From Pararhodobacter sp. (GTDB lineage Bacteria; Pseudomonadota; Alphaproteobacteria; Rhodobacterales; Rhodobacteraceae), in the NCBI GenBank assembly GCA_020832665.1, contig JAFIEG010000009.1, positions 1 to 64,000 on the forward strand: 64,000 bases of DNA. Reading direction: 5' to 3'. The first letter of the stretch is position 1. Each line of letters opens with the position of its first letter. The position numbers and the translations under genes were made by a program. Shown here piece by piece: positions 24,706-33,539 of the stretch. Under the pieces are notes generated by a model. The model was given only the letters and a program-made list of their open reading frames with translations. It made no database searches and was not told the DNA's origin.

Positions 24706-27700
24706 TCAGTCGGTCCCGGCCTTTTCGGCCAGTTCGCGGGCAATGGCGAAGGCACCGCGCAGCTTGTCCTTGTCGGAGGTCCAGTCGCGGCGGATGATCA
24801 CCTTGTTGTCGCGGATTCTGGCCTGCTGGTTCGGCGCGTTTAGGAATTCGACCAGCCCGGCCGGGTTGGGGAAGCGGTCCTGGTGAAACTGGATGGTGGC
24901 GCCGCGCGGCCCGGCATCGAGGCGCGCGATATGGGCGCGTTTGCAGGTTGCCTTGATGCGCACCACCGCCAGCAGCGTGCCCACCTCGGCGGGCAGCGGG
25001 CCGAAGCGGTCGATCAGCTCGGCGGCAAGGCCCTCGAACTCGACCTTCTTTTCGAGCGTGGACAGGCGGCGGTAAAGGCCCAGCCGCGTGTCGAGATCGG
25101 GCACATATTCCTCGGGGATCAGTACCGGCACGCCGAGATTGATCTGCGGCGCCCACTGGCCCTCGTCGATCTCGGATATCTCGCCTGCGCGCAGTCTTGC
25201 GATCGTTTCCTCCAGCATCTGCTGGTAAAGTTCATAGCCCACTTCGCGTATATGGCCCGATTGTTCCTCGCCCAGAATGTTGCCGGCGCCGCGCAGATCC
25301 ATGTCCTGGCTGGCGATGGTGAAGCCGGCGCCAAGGCTGTCGATCGAGCCCAGGAGCTTGAGCCGGCGCTGCGCCTGCGGCGTGAGCGGCGCGCGCGGTT
25401 TCGTGGTCAGGTAGCAATAGGCGCGCGCCCTCGAGCGCCCCACCCGGCCGCGTATCTGGTAGAGCTGCGAAAGGCCGAACATGTCGGCGCGGTGCACGAT
25501 CATGGTGTTGGCGCGCGGGATATCGAGCCCCGATTCGACGATCGCCGTGGCCAGCAGCACATCGTGGCGGCCGTCGTAGAATTCGTTCATGCGCTGGTCG
25601 AGATCGCCCGCCGCCAGCTGGCCATGCGCCACCAGCACCTTGAGTTCGGGCACTTCCTCGCGCAGGAAATCCTCGATCTCGGGCAGATCGGCCAGCCGCG
25701 GCACCACGAAAAAGCTCTGCCCGCCGCGGAAGCGTTCGCGCAAGAGCGCCTCGCGGATCGTCACACGGTCGAATTCGCTGACATAGGTGCGAATCGCCAG
25801 CCGGTCGATCGGCGGGGTGGCGATGAGCGACAGATCGCGCACCCCCGACAGCGCCAGTTGCAACGTGCGCGGGATCGGCGTGGCGGTCAGCGTGAGCACA
25901 TGGATGTCCGAGCGCATCGCCTTGAGCCGCTCCTTGTGCTGCACGCCGAAATGCTGCTCTTCGTCGATCACCATCAGCCCGAGATTGCGAAAGCGGATGC
26001 CCTTGGCCAGCAGTGCATGGGTGCCGATGACGATATCGACGGTTCCATCGGCCAGCCCGGCGCGGGTGGCAGCGGCGGCCTTGGCTGGCACGAAGCGCGA
26101 GAGTTGGCGCACCTGCAGGGGAAAGCCCCGGAAGCGGTCGGAAAAGCTGTTGAAATGCTGGCGCGCCAGCAGCGTGGTGGGACAGATCACCGCCACCTGC
26201 AGCCCCGACATGGCGGCGATGAAGGCCGCGCGCATGGCCACTTCCGTCTTGCCGAAGCCGACATCGCCGACGATCAGGCGATCCATCGGGCGGCCGCGGT
26301 CGAGGTCACCGATGACATCCTCGATGGCGGCGAGCTGGTCATCGGTCTCGGCATGAGGAAAGCGCGCGGCGAAGGCGTCCCACATGCCCTCGGGCGGCTC
26401 CAGCACCGGGGCCTTGCGCAGCTCGCGCTCGGCGGCGACGCGGATCAGCCTGTCGGCCATCTCGCGGATGCGCTGTTTCAGCCTGGCCTTCTTGGCCTGC
26501 CAGGCGCCGCCGCCGAGCTTGTCGAGCAGCCCCTGTTCATGGCCGTAGCGCGAAAGCAGCTCGATATTCTCGACCGGCAGGTAAAGCCGGTCTCCGCCGG
26601 CATATTCCAGCGCCAGGCATTCATGCGGCGCGCCCATCGCGGCGACGGTTTCAAGCCCGGTATAGCGGCCGACGCCGTGATCGACATGCACCACCAGATC
26701 GCCGGCGCTGAGCGATTGCGCCTCGGACAGGAAATTCTGCGCCCGCCGCTTGCGTCTGGCACCGCGCGAGAGCCGCTCGCCCAGCACATCCTGTTCCGAT
26801 ATCACCGCCAGATCGGGGGTGACGAAGCCCTGATCGAGCGGCCAGACGGCCAGATGCACCTTGCCCTTGCCGCCCAGGGCGCGACGATCGGCAACCGGCG
26901 TGGCATCGCTCAGCCCGTGTTCGGCCAGAAGCCCGGCAAGGCGCTCGCGCGCGCCCTCGGACCAGGACGCGATGAGCACCGCGCGCTGTTCACGTTGTGC
27001 TTCAATATGCTCGCACAACGCATTGAAAATGTTTATATCCTTCTGCTGGCGCTCGGGGGCGAAATCGCGCCCTGCGCGCCCGCCGGCATCCAGCACGCCG
27101 GGCCCGGGCGGTTGCGCCAGCGGCGAGAGCTGCACCACCCGGCGGGGGGCAAGCGCGCCGTTCCAGGCGGTATCGTCGAGATAGAGCAGTGCGGGCGGCG
27201 CGGGTTTGTAGGGTGTATCGACGCGCCCGCGCGTGCCCAGCGCCTCGCGCCGGTGGGCGTATTGTTCCTCGATGCTTTCAAGGCGCTGGGCGCGGGCGGG
27301 CTCGATACCGTCATCGAGCATCACCGTGGCCTGCGGCAGATAGTCGAACAGGGTTTCCAGCCGCTCGTGAAAGAAGGCCAGCCAGTGCTCCATCCCCTGC
27401 TGCTTGCGCCCGGCGGTGACCGCCTCGTAAAGCGGGTCGTCATTGCCGGCGGCGCCGAATTCGGCGCGGTAGCGTTGGCGGAAGCGGGCGATGGCGGCCT
27501 CGTCGAGGATTACCTCGGAGGCCGGCGCCAGATCGAGCCGGTCGAGCCGGCCAGTGCTGCGCTGGCTGGCCGGGTCGAAACGCCGCAACCCGTCGAGCAC
27601 ATCGCCGAACAGATCGAGCCGCAGCGGCTCGGCGGCGCCGGGGGGGAAGAGGTCGATGATGCCGCCGCGAATGGCGTAATCGCCCGGCTCGGTGACGCTG

Positions 27701-28137
27701 GAGGCGGGGTTGTAGCCCATGCGCACCAGCCAGTCGCGCAGGCGCGCCTCATTGATGCGCTCGCCAACGCGCGCCGAAAGCGCCGCGCCGGCCACGGTAT
27801 CGCGCGCCGGCAGGCGCTGGATGACGGCGTTGAGCGTGGTCATCAGCACGAAGGGGCCGGAAATGCCCTTGGCCAGCGCCGCCAGCGTGGCCATGCGCGC
27901 GGCCTCGATCTCGGGGTTGGGCGAGACGCGGTCATAGGGCAGGCAATCCCAGGCGGGCAGGGTCAGCACCGCCGTCCCGGGCGCCATGAAACCCAGCGCG
28001 CTGCGCATGGCGGCAAGGCGGCGGTCGTCGCGCGCGACATGGATCACGCCGGCGCCGCGCCGCTCGGCCTCGCGCGCGACGAGGGCGGCATCGAAACCCT
28101 CGGGCGCGCCGCCCAGGATCAGCCTTTCGGCGCTCAT
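24706..28137 (-). CDS. mfd: Transcription-repair coupling factor
   Basis: An SF2 ATPase that displaces stalled RNA polymerase and recruits UvrA. The 1143 residues are full length: UvrB-homology N-terminal domains (ILGGAPEGFDAALVAREAERRG; PAWDCLPYDRVSPNPE), the RNAP-interacting domain (LSAGDLVVHVDHGVGRYTGLE), helicase motifs with Walker A GDVGFGKTE and the DEEQ box VIDEEQHFGV, the TxGxG-type TATPIPRTL, ESGLDIPRANT and QIRGRVGRS, then the TRCF C-terminal domain. It is followed downstream by the NYN gene after repeat B and preceded by a small membrane-protein gene. Confidence 0.97.
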   Translation of the reverse strand: MSAERLILGGAPEGFDAALVAREAERRGAGVIHVARDDRRLAAMRSALGFMAPGTAVLTLPAWDCLPYDRVSPNPEIEAARMATLAALAKGISGPFVLMTTLNAVIQRLPARDTVAGAALSARVGERINEARLRDWLVRMGYNPASSVTEPGDYAIRGGIIDLFPPGAAEPLRLDLFGDVLDGLRRFDPASQRSTGRLDRLDLAPASEVILDEAAIARFRQRYRAEFGAAGNDDPLYEAVTAGRKQQGMEHWLAFFHERLETLFDYLPQATVMLDDGIEPARAQRLESIEEQYAHRREALGTRGRVDTPYKPAPPALLYLDDTAWNGALAPRRVVQLSPLAQPPGPGVLDAGGRAGRDFAPERQQKDINIFNALCEHIEAQREQRAVLIASWSEGARERLAGLLAEHGLSDATPVADRRALGGKGKVHLAVWPLDQGFVTPDLAVISEQDVLGERLSRGARRKRRAQNFLSEAQSLSAGDLVVHVDHGVGRYTGLETVAAMGAPHECLALEYAGGDRLYLPVENIELLSRYGHEQGLLDKLGGGAWQAKKARLKQRIREMADRLIRVAAERELRKAPVLEPPEGMWDAFAARFPHAETDDQLAAIEDVIGDLDRGRPMDRLIVGDVGFGKTEVAMRAAFIAAMSGLQVAVICPTTLLARQHFNSFSDRFRGFPLQVRQLSRFVPAKAAAATRAGLADGTVDIVIGTHALLAKGIRFRNLGLMVIDEEQHFGVQHKERLKAMRSDIHVLTLTATPIPRTLQLALSGVRDLSLIATPPIDRLAIRTYVSEFDRVTIREALLRERFRGGQSFFVVPRLADLPEIEDFLREEVPELKVLVAHGQLAAGDLDQRMNEFYDGRHDVLLATAIVESGLDIPRANTMIVHRADMFGLSQLYQIRGRVGRSRARAYCYLTTKPRAPLTPQAQRRLKLLGSIDSLGAGFTIASQDMDLRGAGNILGEEQSGHIREVGYELYQQMLEETIARLRAGEISEIDEGQWAPQINLGVPVLIPEEYVPDLDTRLGLYRRLSTLEKKVEFEGLAAELIDRFGPLPAEVGTLLAVVRIKATCKRAHIARLDAGPRGATIQFHQDRFPNPAGLVEFLNAPNQQARIRDNKVIIRRDWTSDKDKLRGAFAIARELAEKAGTD

Positions 28138-28158
28138 CTTACGCAGCCCCCCTTGCCG

Positions 28159-28686
28159 TCAGCGCCCGAGCACACCGATCGAGTGAAACTGCCACATGCC
28201 CCACAACGCAGTGATAAGGATCGAGAACATGCCGATGAGCTGCACCTTGAAGCGATGCCAGGTCAGCCGCCTTGTCAGCGCCTCGTCGCGCGGGGTCTCG
28301 GCCTCGAGCCGGGCGGCAAGGCGAAAGCCCAGCACGAAAACCAGCGACATGGGCAGGAAAAGCAGTGTCAGCGCTTGCGCCAGCTCGACGCGATAGCCAA
28401 AGCCGATGACCGCCAGCGCCGAGATGAAGGCGCTCCAGAAACCGATCACCCAGACCCCACCGGTGCGCAGGATGTAAAGCTGCCGGCGGGTCTGGATATC
28501 GACCAGCGCCTCGAGATCGACCATCGCCTGGCCGCCATTGCGCCGCGCGCGCTGCACCATGTCGAAGGGCACACCGATGACGTAATGCGACAGCGACGAC
28601 CAGGTCACGGCCAGCGCAATCCAGTACCAGAGGTTCGTAAACGACCTCAGGTCGATCATCGAGAAGACGTTGTCGTACCAGTTCAA
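28159..28686 (-). CDS. Conserved integral membrane protein, TTG start
   Basis: 175 residues with about four hydrophobic helices (NLWYWIALAVTWSSLSHYVI, GGVWVIGFWSAFISALAVIG, ALTLLFLPMSLVFVLGFRLA, GMFSILITALWGMW). I place the start at a TTG giving (M)NWYDNVFSMIDLRSFTNLWYWIA, because homologues I recall from Rhodobacteraceae begin with a similar WYxxxFxxIDxRSFxNLWYWIA. The upstream in-frame ATG adds 72 Pro/Arg-rich residues. Function unknown. It lies 21 bases before mfd, likely in one transcript. Confidence 0.75.
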   Translation of the reverse strand: MNWYDNVFSMIDLRSFTNLWYWIALAVTWSSLSHYVIGVPFDMVQRARRNGGQAMVDLEALVDIQTRRQLYILRTGGVWVIGFWSAFISALAVIGFGYRVELAQALTLLFLPMSLVFVLGFRLAARLEAETPRDEALTRRLTWHRFKVQLIGMFSILITALWGMWQFHSIGVLGR

Positions 28687-28922
28687 GCGGGCACCCTGTG
28701 GCAGCGTTCCGGCCCTGATTAGCCGCTCGTGCCGGCCGGGCCAAGGGCCGAGTGCGGGGCTGGCGGCTGGGCCGCCATCGCGCGGCCAGATTTTTCGGGG
28801 CAGGGGGCGCGCGTGGGGTTGCCGCGCCGCCTTACCCGCAGCCCCGCGCCGGTGCGGGGCTTGAGCCGGGGCCGGGCTCGTGGCAGCAAGGACCCGCGCC
28901 ACCCGCGAAAGGAACCCAAGCC

Positions 28923-29924
28923 ATGCCGCCGCACCGCCCCGCCGCCTTTCCCGCCGCCCGCCTGCGCCGGCTGCGGCGCACCAACGCCCTGCGCGATCTG
29001 GTCGCCGAACACCGGCTGGGAGCCGCCGATCTGATCTGGCCGGTCTTCATCCGCGAGGGCGAGCGCATCGAGGAACCCGTCCCCTCGATGCCCGGTGTGG
29101 CGCGGCTGTCGCTCGACATGCTTGTGCCCGCCGCCGAGGCGGCGCATTCGCTGGGCATCACCACGATATGTCTGTTTCCCTATACCGATCAGGGCCTGCG
29201 CACCGAGCATTGCGAAGAGGCCTGGAACCCCGAAAACCTGACCAACCGCGCCATTCGCCGGCTGAAGGAAACGCTGCCGGGGCTGAGCGTGATGACCGAT
29301 ATCGCGCTCGATCCCTACAATGCCAACGGTCATGACGGCATCGTACGCGAGGGCGAGATCGTCAATGACGAAACCGTCGAGGCGCTGGTCAGGATGGCGC
29401 AGGCGCAGGCCGAGGCCGGCGCCGATATCCTTGGCCCCTCGGACATGATGGATGGCCGTATCGGCGCCATCCGCCAGGCGCTCGAGGCCGGCGGCCACCA
29501 CAATGTGGCGATCCTGTCCTATGCCGCCAAATTCGCCTCTGCCTTTTACGGCCCCTTCCGCGACGCGGTGGGTGCGGCCGGCCGGTTGGTGGGCGACAAG
29601 AAGACCTACCAGATCAACCCCGCCAACCGCGACGAGGCGCTGCGCTGCGTGGCGCGCGATCTCGATGAAGGGGCGGATATGGTGATGGTCAAGCCGGGCA
29701 TGCCCTATCTGGATCTGTGCCGCGCAGTGAAGGATGGCTTTGGCGTGCCCACCTTCGCCTATCAGGTCTCGGGCGAATACGCGATGCTGCAGGCGGCGGC
29801 AGGAAATGGCTGGCTCGATGGCGAGGCGGCGATGCTGGAAAGCCTGTTGTGCTTTCGCCGCGCCGGCTGCGACGGCATCCTTACCTATTTCGCCCCCCGT
29901 GCCGCGCGGCTCCTCGCCGGCTGA
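28923..29924 (+). CDS. hemB: Delta-aminolevulinic acid dehydratase (porphobilinogen synthase)
   Basis: Condenses two 5-aminolevulinates to porphobilinogen in heme, cobalamin and bacteriochlorophyll synthesis. The 333 residues carry both Schiff-base lysines, K203 (YAAKFASAFYGPF) and K257 (MVKPGMPYLD). The catalytic metal site reads DPYNANGHDG near 130-139 with Asp and no Cys cluster, indicating the zinc-independent, Mg-type enzyme typical of alphaproteobacteria. AAAGGAAC upstream supports the start; an in-frame ATG at 28752 adds a non-conserved Gly/Arg-rich stretch. The upstream gap holds a GC hairpin (AGCCCCGC/GCGGGGCT, 28840-28861). Confidence 0.96.
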   Translation: MPPHRPAAFPAARLRRLRRTNALRDLVAEHRLGAADLIWPVFIREGERIEEPVPSMPGVARLSLDMLVPAAEAAHSLGITTICLFPYTDQGLRTEHCEEAWNPENLTNRAIRRLKETLPGLSVMTDIALDPYNANGHDGIVREGEIVNDETVEALVRMAQAQAEAGADILGPSDMMDGRIGAIRQALEAGGHHNVAILSYAAKFASAFYGPFRDAVGAAGRLVGDKKTYQINPANRDEALRCVARDLDEGADMVMVKPGMPYLDLCRAVKDGFGVPTFAYQVSGEYAMLQAAAGNGWLDGEAAMLESLLCFRRAGCDGILTYFAPRAARLLAG

Positions 29925-30063
29925 AACCCGCCCCCGCGGCCGGGCCACCCCCATTGCCGGGAACAAGCAATGATGACATGGGGCGCCGGGCGCGTTATTG
30001 TGTTGCCATCCGAAAAGGAAGAGGGCGGGCAACGATCCCGCATGGCTGTTGAAGAGGCAGGAA

Positions 30064-30624
30064 ATGAGCAGCATGTCACGAAGAGCGCTGCTGGTGGGTG
30101 GCACGGCATCTATGGCCGTCCTCGCCGGTTGCGGCAATCCCATGGGCAGTGTCAACGCCGAGCGGCTGGATGCGCGCGTCGATGCCACGCGCGACTTCCT
30201 GCGCGAGACCTACCCCGAGATGGAAGAGTTGTTTCGCAACGCGCATGGCATTCTCTACATGCCGCTGATCAGCGAGGCTGGTCTGTTTGTCGGCGGTGCC
30301 TATGGCCAGGGGGCGCTGCGCATCGACGATGTCACGGTCGATTACTACTCGGCTACCCGCGCCAGTTTCGGGCTGCAATTCGGCGCGCAGCAATATGCGC
30401 ATGTGCTGTTCTTCATGACCGCCCAGGCGCTGGCCGATTTCCGCGCCTCCGAGGGATGGGCGGCGAGCGCCGATCTGCGCTACGCGGTGCCCGGCGCGGG
30501 CGGCGCGGCAGGGGTGCAGACAACGACGGCGTTCTCGCCGGTGATCGCGGTCGTCTTCGGCCAGTCGGGGCTGATCGCCGGTGCCTCGCTTTCGGGTGTG
30601 CGCTATCAGCGGATCATTCCCTGA
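30064..30624 (+). CDS. SYLF/YSC84-family lipoprotein
   Basis: 186 residues with a twin-arginine-like N-terminus ([10 protein letters not shown]) and a lipobox ending at Cys23 (VLAGC), so it is a lipoprotein on the periplasmic side. The mature part carries the SYLF lipid-binding domain ([60 protein letters not shown]). Members bind phospholipid, and the bacterial role is poorly defined. GAAGAGGCAGGAA precedes the start. It follows hemB in the same direction after 139 bases but is probably separately expressed. Confidence 0.88.
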   Translation: MSSMSRRALLVGGTASMAVLAGCGNPMGSVNAERLDARVDATRDFLRETYPEMEELFRNAHGILYMPLISEAGLFVGGAYGQGALRIDDVTVDYYSATRASFGLQFGAQQYAHVLFFMTAQALADFRASEGWAASADLRYAVPGAGGAAGVQTTTAFSPVIAVVFGQSGLIAGASLSGVRYQRIIP

Positions 30625-30689
30625 GCCGGCTGTGGCCCGGGCGCAGCGTCCGGGCCGGGACGATTTGCCTGTCGGCAGACCCTTGGCCC

Positions 30690-30719
30690 TTGAACCCCGC
30701 CCTGACAAGCGTTTATCAG
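30690..30719 (+). promoter_or_regulatory. Candidate promoter for tRNA-Ser
   Basis: TTGAAC (30690-30695) and TATCAG (30714-30719) with an 18-base spacer place a transcription start a few bases before the mature tRNA 5' end at 30730. Confidence 0.45.
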
Positions 30720-30729
30720 TGCAGCCAAC

Positions 30730-30819
30730 GGAGAGGTGGCCGAGTGGTCGAAGGCGCACGCCTGGAAAGCGTGTAGGCGGGAAACCGTCTCGCGGGTTCG
30801 AATCCCGCTCTCTCCGCCA
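30730..30819 (+). tRNA. tRNA-Ser(GGA)
   Basis: 90 nt including a genomically encoded CCA. The acceptor stem GGAGAGG pairs with the 3' CTCTCC segment; the D-arm is GTGGCCGAGTGGTCGAAGGC; the anticodon stem CACGC/GCGTG encloses the loop CTGGAAA with anticodon GGA at 30764-30766. A long variable arm marks class II, and the T-arm is CGGGTTCGAATCCCG. It reads UCC/UCU codons. Downstream gene content is accessory, so this may be an integration site. Confidence 0.97.
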
Positions 30820-30845
30820 CTTGCACTCGCGAACGCTTTTTCCGG

Positions 30846-30866
30846 ATCCGGCTGCGACCGGATTTT
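30846..30866 (+). terminator. Terminator after tRNA-Ser
   Basis: ATCCGG (30846-30851) pairs with CCGGAT (30858-30863) around CTGCGA, ending in four T, 27 bases past the tRNA. A short intrinsic terminator. Confidence 0.55.
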
Positions 30867-31317
30867 CCTTATTTTCAAGCGCTATGCGGGGGTGGTTGAG
30901 CGCCGGTCGTGGCGCCGAGCAGCCCGGATCGGGCAGTCGATGCGAATTGAGCGTGCAGCATATGGCGCTTCAGGCTCGCCGGGCTCCGTACTGACGGCTT
31001 CCTGTTGGCAGGTTGCCCGCAATCGGCTTAGGGTCGGATGCGGGATTCGCGCCCCTTGAGGGCGGGATAGGCGCTACACCATGCCAAGGCACCGGGCGAA
31101 TGAAATGCATTGACCGCCTCCGCCGTTTGCCTTTGCCTGACCGCGCGGCGGATCCGAGGGCCGAGCACCCCAATGTCGACGGCAGCGCCGAAGCCGACAT
31201 GCCGGCTGTTCCGGTGTATCTGATGCAGCAGGCGCTCCACCCGGTCAGGGCCGCCGCGCGCAGGTCGGCCGGGGAAGGCGGGACAAGGCAAGATGGAAAG
31301 CGTGACAGAATGGATGA
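30867..31317. other. Gene-free stretch between tRNA-Ser and the bhc remnant
   Basis: About 450 bases with no recognisable gene. Frames of up to 137 codons exist on both strands, but their products are Arg/Ala-rich with no family resemblance and no ribosome site. With the decayed coding sequence that follows, this looks like an eroded region, possibly an integration scar. Confidence 0.5.
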
Positions 31318-31401
31318 TGGCGAATTCAAACGAAGGGCCGCCAGAGCATCTGCGCCATCATTACCGGCAGCAATGTCGATCGCGGCAAGCCGCCCCGGAT
31401 C
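31318..31401 (+). pseudogene. 3' remnant of a serine/threonine-dehydratase-like gene, possibly bhcB
   Basis: After an in-frame TGA at 31315-31317 this frame encodes QTKGRQSICAIITGSNVDRG followed by KPPRI. The GR-x-CAIITGSNVD segment matches the conserved C-terminus of PLP-dependent threonine/hydroxyaspartate dehydratases (usually VxVIxGGNVD). It ends directly before bhcC. In the beta-hydroxyaspartate cycle cluster of Paracoccus the dehydratase bhcB lies immediately upstream of bhcC, so a deleted bhcB fits. The frame then runs on into the bhcC ATG region without its own stop. The match is short, so identity is tentative. Confidence 0.45.
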
Positions 31402-31422
31402 AAGAACCGAGAGAGGCGCGAG

Positions 31423-32586
31423 ATGAACGTACCGAGCAGGATCGACGAGCTTGAGGTTGGCTTTGATGTCCCGGCCAAGCCGGGAATGGATCAGACAGAC
31501 ATTCAGACACCTTGCCTTATCCTCGACCTCGACGCGCTGGAGCGCAACATAGCGAAAATGGGTGACTATGCCCGCACCCACGGCATGCGCCACCGGGTGC
31601 ACGGAAAGATGCACAAATCGGTGGATGTGGCCAAGCTTCAGGAAAGCCTGGGCGGCGCCGTTGGCGTTTGCTGCCAGAAGGTAAGCGAGGCCGAGGTATT
31701 TGCCCGCGGCGGCATCAAGGAAGTGCTGGTATCGAACCAGGTTCGCGATCCGCTCAAGATCGACCGGCTTTCGCGGATCCCGAAGCTTGGCGCACGCACA
31801 ATATGCTGTGTTGACGATAAGGCAAACGTGGCCGAGCTGTCGGCGGCGGCGCAAAAGCACGGCACCGGGATCGAGTGCCTGGTGGAGATCGATTGCGGTG
31901 CCGGGCGCTGCGGGGTGAGCACGACGCCGCAGGTGGTGGAGATCGCCAAGGCCATCGACGCCGCACCGGGGCTGAAGTTCAGCGGCATCCAGGCGTATCA
32001 GGGCGCGATCCAGCACCTTGTTCGCTACGATCAACGCAAGGCAAGGATCGATGTTGCCGTGGCGATGGTGAAGGAGGCTGTCTATGCCCTGAAGGCCGAA
32101 GGGCTGGAGTGTGACATCGTCGCGGGCGGCGGCACTGGCAGCTACCCTTTCGAATCGACGAGCGGGGTCTTTAACGAGCTGCAATGCGGCAGTTACGCCT
32201 TCATGGATGCCGATTACGGCCGCATCCTGGACAAGAACGGCAACCGAATCGACCAGGGGGAGTGGGAGAACGCGCTGTTCATTCTGACCAGCGTCATGTC
32301 CCACGCCAGGCCAGATCAGGCGATCTGCGACGCTGGTCTGAAGACGCAATCGGTCGATAGTGGCCTGCCGTTCATTTTCGGGCGCGACGACGTGAAGTAT
32401 GTGAGCTGCTCGGACGAGCACGGAGTCATAGCGGACCCGAGCAACGTGCTGAAGATCAACGAGAAGCTGCGGTTGGTGCCGGGTCATTGCGACCCAACCT
32501 GCAACCTCCATGACTGGTATGTGGGGGTCCGCAACGGCCAGGTCGAAACGCTGTGGCCGGTCTCGGCTCGCGGCAAGGCCTACTGA
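31423..32586 (+). CDS. bhcC: Beta-hydroxyaspartate aldolase (BhcC), D-threonine aldolase family
   Basis: A PLP- and metal-dependent fold-III aldolase. BhcC condenses glycine and glyoxylate to (2R,3S)-beta-hydroxyaspartate in the glyoxylate-assimilating beta-hydroxyaspartate cycle. The 387 residues match what I recall of BhcC: DIQTPCLILDLDALERNIAKMG near 26-47, the PLP lysine in RVHGKMHKS (K62), EIDCGAGRCGV, QAYQGAIQHL, and the metal region SDEHGVI and PGHCDPTCN. GAGAGGCGCGAG precedes the ATG. The partners bhcA and bhcD are not in the window and bhcB seems reduced to a remnant, so the cycle is not complete here; another D-threonine-aldolase-type activity is possible. Confidence 0.9.
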   Translation: MNVPSRIDELEVGFDVPAKPGMDQTDIQTPCLILDLDALERNIAKMGDYARTHGMRHRVHGKMHKSVDVAKLQESLGGAVGVCCQKVSEAEVFARGGIKEVLVSNQVRDPLKIDRLSRIPKLGARTICCVDDKANVAELSAAAQKHGTGIECLVEIDCGAGRCGVSTTPQVVEIAKAIDAAPGLKFSGIQAYQGAIQHLVRYDQRKARIDVAVAMVKEAVYALKAEGLECDIVAGGGTGSYPFESTSGVFNELQCGSYAFMDADYGRILDKNGNRIDQGEWENALFILTSVMSHARPDQAICDAGLKTQSVDSGLPFIFGRDDVKYVSCSDEHGVIADPSNVLKINEKLRLVPGHCDPTCNLHDWYVGVRNGQVETLWPVSARGKAY

Positions 32587-32617
32587 TATCCGATTCGCCT
32601 GGATCACGGCCAGGAAT

Positions 32618-32660
32618 ACAAGCCAAAGCATCGGAACCGATCAAACGGGTTCGGTATGAG
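32618..32660 (+). repeat. Dispersed intergenic repeat A, copy 3
   Basis: ACAAGCCAAAGCATCGGAAC followed by CGATCAAACGGGTTCGGTATGA, 31 bases past the bhcC stop. It matches the copy at 1062-1103 over about 35 bases with few differences. Confidence 0.7.
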
Positions 32661-32726
32661 TTTGCCGGCAAGGACTGCTCGTTCCTGCCATTTCAAGGCA
32701 AGCGGTCAAGGGCGCGCGCATGCCCC

Positions 32727-33539
32727 TCAACCGGCGCCGGAATAGACCTCCCAGGCACCGCGGAAAGCATTCGCCACTGCGTCGATGTCGGTTGAAACGA
32801 CGCTTACCGGATAGCCTGCGGCCACCACGGCGCGGGCATCCGTTGGCTGGCCGGTGAACCGGCCACAGGCGATCCCGGCGGCAGCACAGGTTGCGCGGAT
32901 CGTTTCGCAGGCAGGTTCAAGCGCCCCTTCGGCCTTGTCACCAAGGGCAAGGTCCAGATCCCCGGTGCCGATGAACACGAGGTCAATGCCGGGCGTTGTC
33001 GCGATGGCCGCCGCATCGGCAAGTCCCGCCCGTGTCTCGATCATTACCGCCACCACGGTTCGCGCGCGCGCGCGGTCGAGATAGTGGCCGAACCCGCCCA
33101 TGAGCGGGCGCACCCCTCCTGCCGAGCGAGCGCCCTCGGGCGGAAAGCGCGCGGCGGTCACAACCGCGACTGCCTGCGCCGCGGTCTCGACCAGGGGCAC
33201 AATTACCCCTTCGGCACCGGCATCGAGCGCCTGAGCGATACCGGTCGCGCCATGATCGGCCACTCGCACCAGAACGGGCATTCGTCCGGCCACCGCGCCA
33301 ATAGCGGCCTCGATACCCGAACGCGACCAGAGGCCGTGCTGGGCGTCGATCACGATGGCGCCGCCTTCGTTTGACGCGCCGCATCCGGCCCTGCCTCTGG
33401 CTTCAAGTGCGATCTCGATCAGCGCCGGCGCGCCGATCGAAAACCACATGAGCCCGACCGGCGTCCCCTGCCGCAGAAGGTGGCGCAGCGGCAACCTGGC
33501 CGTGCCGGGCGCTGTCCCGTCGGGGCCATTCTCAGCCAT
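32727..33539 (-). CDS. HpcH/HpaI-family aldolase (class II 2-oxo acid aldolase or citrate-lyase-like)
   Basis: 270 residues of PEP/pyruvate-binding TIM barrel. The conserved elements are present: VIDAQHGLWS (catalytic His region), VLVRVADHGATGIAQALDAGAEGVIVPLVETAAQA, the metal Glu of MIETRAGL and the Asp of IGTGDLDLALG. Such enzymes cleave 4-hydroxy-2-oxo acids to pyruvate and an aldehyde. Its start overlaps the GntR gene by eight bases, so the two are co-transcribed. In context it may act on a late intermediate of the pathway fed by the divergent transporter. Confidence 0.87.
   Translation of the reverse strand: MAENGPDGTAPGTARLPLRHLLRQGTPVGLMWFSIGAPALIEIALEARGRAGCGASNEGGAIVIDAQHGLWSRSGIEAAIGAVAGRMPVLVRVADHGATGIAQALDAGAEGVIVPLVETAAQAVAVVTAARFPPEGARSAGGVRPLMGGFGHYLDRARARTVVAVMIETRAGLADAAAIATTPGIDLVFIGTGDLDLALGDKAEGALEPACETIRATCAAAGIACGRFTGQPTDARAVVAAGYPVSVVSTDIDAVANAFRGAWEVYSGAG

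Noticed and set aside
24883-28722. 1279-codon open frame on the plus strand opposite mfd
   Set aside because: It is antisense to a full-length, highly conserved Mfd; its product is His/Gln/Arg/Ala-rich with no family resemblance. Such long shadows are normal in high-G+C codon usage.
31013-31426. 137-codon frame between tRNA-Ser and bhcC
   Set aside because: No recognisable domain and no ribosome site; a different frame of the same stretch carries the dehydratase-like remnant.
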